Shown: positions 55,346 to 64,000 of the stretch, one piece after another
Position numbering within the stretch: the first letter of the stretch is position 1
Layout: the number at the start of each line of letters is the position of its first letter
Source of the DNA: Mikania micrantha
Taxonomy: Eukaryota > Streptophyta > Magnoliopsida > Asterales > Asteraceae
Direction: 5' to 3'
NCBI GenBank assembly: GCA_009363875.1
Contig: CM018687.1
Coordinates: 22,947,764 to 23,011,763 of the forward strand
DNA: 64,000 nucleotides
Made by a program: the position numbers and the translations under genes
The notes under the pieces: model-generated
Database searches by the model: none
What the model saw: only the letters and a program-made list of their open reading frames with translations
What the model was told of the DNA's origin: nothing

Positions 55346-56575
55346 GAACCTTTTTGAAAAATTTGATTTTTATTTAAGATTTCAAAACAAATTCAAGTTT
55401 AATTGTTTCAAAGTCAAACAAATAATCAAAAATTATTGATTTAACATTAGATAAAAATAAAAATCTTTTTGTAATTTTTCAAATTTTTAGAACAATTAAA
55501 CTACAAATTTAACCAATCTAACTATACTAACAAAAATTAAATCTTCTTGTTTGAGAAATATCCAGAAATGAGATCATATTGTTTTACAATTTTCAACATA
55601 TCTGATTGAATTAATGAATATATTTATTAACAAATTACAAGCCCAAGATGATTATCAGTATACTTATCCTTTTAAGTTTAATTACTTAGTCAAGATATCA
55701 ATTCAAACAGAGTTATCAAATACCTTATAATATCCATTTACTTGAACACATCCCCGATTTGTGAATAACTAATCAAACATAAATGTTCTTGAAATTTATT
55801 ACTTCAATTTTAATTAGCCTGATCATCCAAAAATAAATCAGAATTTCTTTTTGAAAATAACAAAATAGAAAACAATTTGAATTTGTTCAAATTCTTGGAA
55901 TCAAGGTTGATACTTATGTATGCTCAAATGATCCAGAAGATGAACAAAAAAATAATTTTAGAGTAAGCTTTTAACAATCAGTTTGATATTTTCATATACG
56001 CAGAGATTGTCCAAATCTTAATCAGAACCAAGAAAACAAATTTGAATCGTTTAAAGCTACAACAATCAGGTCGATACGTAAGTATACGCAAACAATGTTT
56101 CAGCTTTAAACTAAAATAAAAGAAAAACAAAATTAGAATTTCTTTTAAAACTTAAACACATGATCAAAACTAGTAATTTTGACTTTTTATTCAAGAAACA
56201 TTTTATAAAACTAATTACCACTCTTTCAGGACAAAAATAAGTACTGCATTCTAAGCATCTGTTTCTTATAAAGCATAATCAAACTTTTGTTTAAATTCAT
56301 CTTAACTAAGTTATAAACCTACTAACACATCATACTTAGTACTTGTAACTGCTCTTTATCCTAAAGTTCTTAATCGTACGGATATGCTTCAATTGCAAAC
56401 AATGTACTATCATTTCTCAGTTGGTCGAATCAATTTCTCAAACTTTTCAATTTTTAATGTTTTTGTGTTTTTGATTTTTCAAATGTTTTTGTATTTTCAA
56501 AATTTTCTTCCCCTAAAAACTAAAACACAAAACAACAAAAATTAAAATATCTGATGTTAATTCAATAAAAACTGA
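55346..56575. other. AT-rich spacer of E3 between pol and ORF2
   Basis: Very AT-rich with many short A/T runs. No protein-like sequence or strong repeat is seen. Confidence 0.6.
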
Positions 56576-59500
56576 TTACGAAGGAAGTTGATTCTTAATT
56601 ACCTCACTCATGACCCGAATTCCATTTAATTTGAGTAAATACTCAAAACGGTTTTTGTCAAAGGCCTTGGTGAGAAGGTCAGCTCTTTGCTCGTTGGCGT
56701 GTATCTTCACCACATCAATCAGTTTCTTTTGATAACAATCACGTATGAAATGAAACCGAGTATCATTGTGTTTGGATCGTGAACGATACACCGGATTCTT
56801 GGTGATAGCAATAGCAGCCTCGTTGTCGACATGAATCGGGGTTCTCAGAAAATTCAGACCGTAATCTCTCATCTGTTGTTGTATCCACAAGACTTGGGCA
56901 CAACAACTGGCAGCCGCTACATACTCAGCCTCACATGTAGATGTAGCAACAGATGTCTGCTTTTTGCGCTGCCAAAAGACTAATCTTTCCCCCAAAAACT
57001 ATGCACCTCCAGTTGTAGATTTCGAATCAGTCTTGACTGCTATCAGATGAGAAACTTTAGGTTTTGATTGATAGCGAGCACAGATACTTGTAGCGAATAC
57101 AATATCCGGCCTTGAGGCAATCAAGTACATCAAGCTTCCGATCATTCCACGATATAAAGTAGCATCGATTAGCTCCCCCTTAATATCAGGCTCAATCCCG
57201 TGATTGGGCTGAATGGGCGTGGAAATGGGTTTACCGTCAAGCATGCTAAACTGTTTGAGCACTTCTTGAATGTATTTGGTCTGATGAATGAAAATTCCAT
57301 CATCAGTCTGATCAATTTGTAAACCCAAAAAGAACTTGATGTCTGACATGGCATTTCAAACTTCTCAATCATAACCTCTTTAAATTCCAAACACAACTGT
57401 TCATCGGTAGACCCAAGGATGATATCATCAACATAGATCTGAACAAGGAGAATATCCTTGCCGTTTTCCCGATAAAATAGTCTTCTGTTAATCTGACCCC
57501 TATTGAACCCGTGTTCAATAAGTTGAGTCGAGAGTGTCTCATACCAAGCTCGAGGAGCCTGATGTAAACCATACAGTGCTTTGTCAAGGAGGTATACCTG
57601 ATCACGGTGGATCGGATCCTCAAAGCCCGGTGGCTGACAAACATACACTGTTTCCTTCAAAGACCCATAAAGGAATGCAGACTTGACATCTAATTGAAAA
57701 ACATTGAATTTCTTGTGGGCAGCAAAAGCCAGAAATAGTCGAATTGCTTCTAGCTGCGCCACAGGTGCAAACACTTCGTCTTAATCAATTCCTTCGACTT
57801 CTTTGAATCCTTGAACAACTAAACATGCTTTGTTCCGAACAATCACGCCTCTATCATCTCTCTTTCACTTTAACACCCATCTGGTGCCTATCTTATTCTC
57901 TCCCTTAGGCAAATCCACTAAATGCCACACACCCAGCTTCTGAAACTAATTCAGCTCCTCTTGCATGGCCTCCACCCTGGCAGGCTCACTCAATGCCTCA
58001 GTTAAAGATTTTGGCTCAATCTGAGAAATGAATGTAGAATGCATCCATAACTCTTGAGTACCATGAGTTTCCTCCAACTCAACATACAAACTCTCCTCAT
58101 TTGTAACTTGCCGTCTTGTCTGTACTCCAACAGAAGGATCTCCAATGATCTGCTCAACAGGATGATTCACAAGGACTCTAGTAACTGGCACTTGCGGGAC
58201 CCCAACATTATGATCAAGATTTGTAATATTCTGATCAATATCTTGATCATGAGAAACTGCATCTTCAAAAACATCCTGATCATCCTCCGATGACCAATCA
58301 TCATTAACTATTCCAGAAGTGCCTTCCTCCGTTGGATGATTATCTTCAGAAACACCTTGATCTTCAGAATTTTGTAGATCATATAACATCTGCAAGGTAA
58401 TCTCATCATCAGTACCATTTGGAGACAAGTTAAAAGACTCAAAAAGTTTATCATAATCAAAAAGTCAATTTGGACCTTTGCCTTCAGGTATGCGTGTATG
58501 TCTTTGAACATCCATATTATACCATAGTTCCACAACACCCGTGTGTTTGTTAAACACATGTTTGTTGGGTAGGCTGTAGCCAAGAAAGAAACCTTCTTCA
58601 ACGTTTGAGTTGAATTTAGCATCTTTCTTAAGCATGGTACATGGAGCCCCGAAAGGTTCCAAGTGTTCCAAATTAGGTTTTCGATTTTGAAATAGTTCAT
58701 AGCAAGTCTGATTATGTCTTTTCACAATCAGCACTCTGTTAAGAGGAAAACAGGCTGTCCCTACGGCTTCACTCCAGAATGTAATGGGGAGCTTAGAATC
58801 AGCGAGCATAGTTCGAGCAGACTCAATCAATGTACGGTTCTTTCTCTCAGCTACACCATTAATCTGTGGTTCATATGGTGCACTGAATTGTTGTTGAATG
58901 CCCTTTGAATCACAAAATGCTTCCATGTTTTGATTCTTGAACTCTGTACCGTTATCTGATCGAACACGCCTTACTCTCAACTTGTACAAAGTCTCCAACC
59001 TATTCACCAGCAAAATAAAATTTTCATAAGTTTCAGATTTATACTTTAAGAATATTACCCATGAAAATCTAGAAAAATCATCAGTCACCACAAAACAGTA
59101 TAATTCACCACCGATACTCTTCACATTGATCGATCCAAACAGATCCATGTGAACGAGTTCCAGGGGTTTATCAATAGAAAACACAGTTTTGGATTTATGT
59201 GACCTCCTTTTCTGTTTACCCTTTTTGCAAGAAACACACACATCAGGTAATTTAAAGTGTTTAACCGGTACACCATCAACCAGATGGTTGTGTACTAAAT
59301 GATTCATCTTCCAGATATGTATGTGACCCATCCGTTTGTGCCAAGACCTCGTATCCTGCTCAGTTGCCTTCGACACTAGACACGTTTCCACCCTGTTTAC
59401 CATCTCCGCCTTAGCCATATCCTTGCTCCTGTTAGCAGTCATCAGAATCCAATCTTCAGGAATCTGAATTCCTTGTCGGAGCACATAACATTTCTTGTCA

Positions 59501-59770
59501 TCAAACAACACCTTATAACCTTTGTCACAAATCTGTGACACACTCAAAAGATTGTTAGTTAATTCCTTGCAGTAATTGACGACGTCAAAGGAAACTTTAC
59601 CATTAGTCAAACTACCACACCCAGTAATCTGACTACCTTTGTCACATGCAATGTTAACATAACATCCTTTCATTTCTCAGAAATCTTTCAACAAACCTAA
59701 CTCTCCCGTCATGTGCCGTAAACATCCACTAAAAACAATCCACCGACTGTTGATATGGCCCATGAATGCT
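56576..59770 (-). pseudogene. pol of E3 (copia), inactivated
   Basis: Order protease, integrase, reverse transcriptase, RNase H, the copia order. The protease region near 59735 reads VFSGCLRHMTG; the usual catalytic aspartate before SG is replaced by phenylalanine, and a stop lies just after 59673. Integrase (59673-58465) has the pre-integrase HH..CVSC site and core motifs VHMDLFG, RSDNGTEF and NGVAERKNRT. Reverse transcriptase (about 57950-57000) has YVDDI. RNase H (56995-56576) has TCEAEYVAA and VDNEAAI. Breaks include stops near 57943 and 57779, a frameshift near 57355, and a deletion in RNase H near 57045 that joins AVK directly to TDSKSTTGG. Confidence 0.9.
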
Positions 59771-60703
59771 ACCTGCACAATAAATTAAAAAATTTGATCA
59801 GTACCAAAAGGGATGACTCCCTGAATAGCCTCCTGCCATTCGTTTTTGATGAACTACTTGAAGACCCATCTTCCAAGTATTCATCCTTTCTCACCAAAAA
59901 TTTTTCATCTAACCTGTGTCTGAATTTCCAAAAAGAGTTTGAATTAACATTTTGTTTTGAAAATTGTTTGGAAGAAAAATTGTCATAAAATTCATCATCG
60001 AATAATGATGCCATTGTTACCACCTTTTTGACATGTTGTTTGTTATCAAAAACTTTCCTTATCTGAATCTTTTCTTCCTTAACCCAGACACAATCAGGAT
60101 CAAATTTTCCGAGGACTCTCATTTCCTCCTCACTAGGCTTTGCTTTCGTAGGACTCCCACCAGATTGGATCACCCAACTATCATTAACATAAGTCTTTCT
60201 AATCTTATGATTTGGATAATTTGCTGAAATATGTCCTTTTCCACCACAAGTAAAACACTATCGTGTTTCTCGTGGAGTAAAAGAATGAAATCTATTACAA
60301 GTGTCCAAATCACAATCAGCAATGACATGACCCAATCTCCCACATCTATAACATTTCCTTTTTGAAGTACTCTTTGGTTATAATTCATCACAACTCTTGG
60401 ATGAACACAAAGATTTAGATGCAACAGATGGAGATGAACTGTTATTCTTCAAACCAGTGGCTTTTGTCTTGGAATTATTCTTTTGAATTTGAGAAAACTT
60501 TGATTTTCCCTTGTTTCCAGCCCCAATTTGATTAACCTTGTCAACCACCTTGACAAACTTCTTATCAACCTTTTTAGAAAATCCCTTTTGTTTTTGAAAT
60601 CAGTACTCGACTCTACTTTATGTGTATCAGAAGATTTGACAAACACAGTTGGTTTGAGAGTATAAGTATTTTTGTTGATGCATTTTTTGTGTGAAAGATG
60701 CAT
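59771..60703 (-). pseudogene. gag C-terminal part of E3, broken
   Basis: A lysine-rich stretch is followed by two zinc knuckles in shifting frames: CYRCGRLGHVIADC near 60345 and CFTCGGKGHISANY near 60250, the second with tyrosine in place of the final cysteine. A charged linker follows to the protease. The first 350 or so codons expected for a copia gag are absent, so E3 is cut at about 60700-60740. Confidence 0.75.
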
Positions 60704-60740
60704 TTACTGTGTGAACCTCATTTTTTGTATATGAAATCAC

Positions 60741-60969
60741 AGTCTGTTGTATATGATTAAGGGTTCTGCTAAAGATCCAAGAAGGTTTGGCTATGATTGA
60801 TGGCTAAAAGGTTTGGTGCTCACATGTTTTAAGGTTTGGCAAACCTGTAGATGCATTATTTGTCCCTAGTTCTATTTTGTATTAAACATCATGTAAAGTT
60901 AAAGATACAATAATGGAAGTTGTCTTTATATATTGCTCTTAATGTTTATTATTGATTATATGATTATAT
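60741..60969. other. Unassigned junction between E3 and E4
   Basis: No ORF. It has GGTTTGGCTA, GGTTTGGTG and GGTTTGGCAAACC (60785-60850), which look like CpG-decayed versions of the E2/E3 LTR motif, so it may be an LTR fragment. The E4 LTR may begin here, for example at TGTAGATGCAT (60855). Confidence 0.4.
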
Positions 60970-61480
60970 AATTGTTTGATGTGGTTTATTAATGTTTAAA
61001 TATGAACTCTGATCATTCGGGCGAATGACTCTACGAATGAAGTCATTCGCCGAATGAACGCACTAGAAAATGACAGGCGATCGAATGAGTCATTTGCCGA
61101 ATGTCTCATTCGAATAACATGTCCATTCGACATAGTCATTCGCCGAATGAGCTGCTTCGGCCACTCATTCGGCCGAATGACTACAGTCTATAAATACAAC
61201 TTCAAGTCATTTGAAACCTAACTTTTCTGAGTCCTCATTCTTCCCAGTGTACTCCAGTGTCAAACCATTGAAGTTTTGAGCGATTATTGCCGTCCAACTT
61301 CGATTCTCAACCCGTGGTGATCGATTCTTACTCGCACGTTGATTCTACTCACTCGATTCACCACGGTTGCTGTTGATTTCGATTGGAAAACCCTAGAATA
61401 GGATTCCGCACTATTCCAGAGGCTGTCAAGCTGATTTCCTTTGGATCCGGATTGTTTCTGAGCTCCAAATAGGTTCTACA
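60970..61480 (+). repeat. 5' LTR of E4 (left end uncertain)
   Basis: The right end, AGGTTCTACA, is fixed by the adjoining primer site and by agreement with E1 and E3 (...CTACA). The left end cannot be fixed without the 3' LTR. It contains the motif cluster (61015-61182), TATAAATA (61189-61196) and GGATTCCGCAC (61401). Confidence 0.65.
61015..61196 (+). promoter_or_regulatory. CATTCG/CGAATG palindrome cluster and TATA box in the E4 LTR
   Basis: About ten copies of CATTCGCCGAATGA, CATTCGGCCGAATGA or half-sites end seven bases before TATAAATA. This is the same layout as in the E1 and E2/E3 LTRs with different flanking letters. Confidence 0.8.
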
Positions 61481-61483
61481 AAG

Positions 61484-61495
61484 TGGTATCAGAGC
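61484..61495 (+). promoter_or_regulatory. Primer binding site of E4 (tRNA-iMet)
   Basis: TGGTATCAGAGC three nucleotides after the LTR end. Confidence 0.92.
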
Positions 61496-61754
61496 TTTGG
61501 CTCTTGATTCTGCTTGATTTCCATTCAAAATCATCAGCTCTCAGTCTGTATTTTCGAAACTTACAAAACCCTGATTACCTTGGCCGAAAAGTTACTGTTA
61601 CATTCCAAATCCGTGGATTTTTGTGGTGTTTTTTCCAAACTTCAATCCCAATTGGTTCATAATCATATCATGGTGTTCTGTACCAAATTTCGTACTTAGA
61701 TCTGGTCTAAATTGAAAGTTATTGTGATTTTAGTTGCTAAAACCCTCAGATCGG

Positions 61755-61995
61755 CAGAATGAGCATGGCGGCCGAATAAGTTTGGCCGAATAAGTCTCAT
61801 CGCCGAATAGCACAATTCGCCAGTGTCATTCGCCGAATAGCCTCATACTCAACCCACATTCGGCGAATAGCTTCATTCGACCCTTCATTCGCCGAATAGG
61901 TTCTTTCGCCTTTATAGTCATACTCAGATCCTCATTCGTCAGAATCTGTTCATTCAGGCCTCGACATTCGTCCCAAGCATCTTCATTCGGCCATC
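61755..61995 (+). repeat. CATTCG/CCGAATAG array in the E4 leader
   Basis: About fourteen copies of GCCGAATAG, CATTCGCCGAATAG and CATTCG at 12-20 bp spacing end about 45 bp before the gag start. The motif is that of the E4 LTR, repeated downstream of the primer site. Confidence 0.85.
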
Positions 61996-62041
61996 AGTCT
62001 GCCAATTTTTTTAAGTGTTTAATCTTGTTGTTCTTGTTAAA

Positions 62042-64000
62042 ATGGAGGATTTAGCGGTGATGGCTAATCAGAATCATTGCATTCAGACTCTACTGTTGAC
62101 TGAAACTGAGACAGGAAATTCCAACAAAACTCCCAAGCTGCTTTCTTTAGATGATTATCCACACTGGAAATACAGATTTGAGATTCACATCAATGGAGTG
62201 GATACTAACTTTTGGATGATGATTGAAGGAGGTTATCTGAGGCCTCTAAATGAGGATGGAACTCCTATGCTAGTCACACAGATGACTGAGCCTCAAAGGC
62301 AGCTTTATGATTATGAGAAGAAGGCTTATGCTATTTTATCTCAGTCCATTGCTACTGATATTTTCCATCAGTTCAGACAGTTTACATCTTCTAAATATCT
62401 GTGGTATGCTTTGCAACAACATTATGAGGCAATGATGCTTTGAAGAACATCAAGTCAAAGGCATTGAGGAAGGAATTCAACAACTTTATGTATGTGGGGA
62501 ACGAATAATTGGATGATTTGATTGCCAGATTCTACCGTCTGTTGGGTGAGTTGTTTAATCATGAAGTCAAGACTACTACTCAGGAGAAGATTCAGTGTTT
62601 AGCAGATGCTCTTCCTCCAAAACAGGAGTCATTTTTGATGGTACTTAAGCAGAATGAGATGATGGCACATATGGATATCAATGATTTTATCCAGAAATTG
62701 AACGAGCAGGAAATTGAAAACAAGTGGAAAGCTAAGAGGGTTGCTCAAGTTCAGGATCCTTCGTTGTACTATTCTACCCCTACTGTAGAGAAAGCCTCTT
62801 CACATGCTTCACTGAAGACTGCTTTTGTTTCTCAGACTACTGAAGCTCCATCTTCCAATCAGATTCATTTCAGTCAGTCATCCTCCTCTTCAAGTTCTCA
62901 GAAAGAACATCATCAACCAGTCACAAGTCTAAAGACAGAGAATTTTGATAAAGTTACAGTTGAGATTGCTCAAGAGCATATGGGTCTTTCGTCTACCTTG
63001 GTTATTTCTTATGATGGACTGGTAGCAGGACAGATTGGCAATCCGTATCTGAAAAATGATGACTATTCTCAGATATATCCAGATGACATGAAAAGGATTG
63101 ACATCATGTGGGCTTTGGCAAGTGTTGTGAGGAGAGCTAAGAAGTTTGTCAAAAGGACTGGTAAAGACATTAACTTGAACAAGGAGTCTAACTTTTGTTT
63201 TGACATGGCATCGGTCACTTGTTACAATTGTGGGGAGAAAGGTCACTTTGCTAGACAATGGAAACATCCAAAGAAAGCTGGAAAGAAGAATCCTTTTCAT
63301 CATCAAAAGTCTTCTGCAGCAAATACAGAAAGAAGACTTGTCCCTATTGATTCTCCTGCTCAAACTAGTTCTTCAAATGCAGGCAAAGCTTTGATGGTAC
63401 AGCAGGATGAAGGTGAAAATTGGGATTTCAGATTCAATTCTGAACAAGGGGGACAAGATAAAGCATGTGTTGCTGAGATCCAGAAGTTAGATGATCAACA
63501 TGAAGAGAGTACTTCTGAAGGAGCACATCTCAAGATAGAAGAAACATCTGAATCAGAGTCTGAAAGCTTGTCTGATTCTAACACTCAATCTGATTCTGAT
63601 GCTGATATTGAAGAATCTCATACTCAGTTTGCTTTGATGGTAAACTCATCTGCTACTCCTGCTGCAACTTCACAGTCTGATCAGGTATCTGATGACTGTT
63701 CATCTTCTTGTTCTAGTTGTTTTAATTGTGTTGACCTTAAAAGCAAGGTCCTTTCCTATCAAAATCACAATGCTGCTTTGATCAGTGATCTCAACCAGTG
63801 TATTGATGCTAACAAAGTTTTAAAAGCTAATGAAAAAGATTTTCAAGCTAAAATTGAACTTTTAAACAGACAACTTCATGAGGCTGAGATTGCTGTTCTG
63901 AATAAGCAGGATGCTAATACTTCTTATCTCAATACCATTAATGAGGTAAAGAAGAAGTTAGCAATATTTGATTGTGATTATGAGACCCTAGGACAAAAGC
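62042..64000 (+). pseudogene. gag of E4 (copia), broken and cut by the window end
   Basis: It starts MEDLAVMANQNH, with a typical copia Gag N-terminus (LSLDDYPHWKYRFEIHI, YALQQHYE). A single base is missing near 62430, and a TAA at 62506 interrupts the continued frame. From 62509 the frame is open to the last base. It includes DDLIARFYRLLGEL, the DIMWALASVVRRAKKFVKR helix region, a zinc knuckle CYNCGEKGHFARQW near 63217 whose last cysteine is tryptophan, an acidic serine-rich tract (63480-63620), a CSSCFNCVDL segment and a coiled coil (63740-64000). The copy is non-functional as it stands. Confidence 0.85.

Larger units (their letters stand above)
50529..60740 (-). mobile_element. Copia element E3, 5'-truncated, same family as E2
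   Basis: Read on the minus strand: remnant gag with zinc knuckles (about 60703-60170), protease (about 59750), integrase, reverse transcriptase and RNase H (to 56576), a spacer with CGAACC arrays, ORF2 (54461-51001), polypurine tract (50976-50966) and 3' LTR (50965-50529). GTAAT next to the LTR (50524-50528) may be one target duplication. The 5' LTR and most of gag are missing on the right, so the duplication cannot be tested. Confidence 0.85.
60970..64000 (+). mobile_element. Copia element E4, 5' end
   Basis: 5' LTR (start uncertain, end 61480), iMet primer site at 61484, leader with CATTCG repeats, and a broken gag from 62042 that runs off the window. The family differs from E1 and E2/E3 by LTR sequence and motif type. 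Confidence 0.8.

Noticed and set aside
1..64000. Host plant genes
   Set aside because: Every long or conserved frame belongs to a retroelement; no intron-exon structure of a host gene was recognised.

Overview
The window is plant nuclear DNA made almost entirely of nested LTR retrotransposons. I see no host gene. The families present are Ty3/gypsy chromoviruses of the Tekay/Del type with LTRs starting TGTCACACCCC, and Ty1/copia elements that carry a long extra ORF after pol. Together these suggest an Asteraceae genome; that is inference from family resemblance and could not be tested here.

Layout. Positions 1-28613 are the 3' part of a plus-strand copia element (E1). Its post-pol ORF (ORF2) is split at 2264/25570 by a minus-strand gypsy element A (2265-25564, target duplication ATTAG). 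A is itself split in its 5' LTR by gypsy element B (12555-25410), which has an intact gag-pol. E1 sits inside a second plus-strand copia element, E2 (28614-48674 plus sequence left of the window). E2 also holds a 4.5 kb solo gypsy LTR, D (28768-33262), and a complete young gypsy element, C (35649-46888, target duplication GGTAC), which splits E2's ORF2. Positions 48675-50528 hold an unrecognised decayed plus-strand coding region. A 5'-truncated minus-strand copia element E3, of the same family as E2, follows at 50529-about 60740. Last comes the 5' end of a third copia family, E4 (about 60970 to the window end, plus strand).

How the parts relate. Order of insertion read from nesting: E2, then E1, then A, then B; D and C entered E2 independently. 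B and C keep uninterrupted gag-pol frames, a tRNA-iMet primer site, polypurine tracts and almost identical LTR pairs, so they look recently active and could supply proteins to decayed relatives such as A. The copia copies are all broken by nonsense codons and frameshifts.

Most unusual structure. Each copia family carries its own version of a TTCG/CGAA repeat (TTCGTGTAC in E1, GGTTCG..CGAACC in E2/E3, CATTCGCCGAATG in E4). The repeats are clustered just upstream of the LTR TATA box and again just upstream of an internal ORF (ORF2, or gag in E4). GGTTCG arrays also occur in the unrelated gypsy LTRs B and D. Other points of interest are an acidic coiled-coil leader ORF upstream of gag in A and C, a duplicated polypurine-tract block in A and C, tRNA-like Pol III boxes inside the A/C LTRs, GGCCCA arrays in C and D, a stop codon shared by both copies of E2/E3 ORF2, and an LTR-internal-LTR-stub structure at the right end of B.
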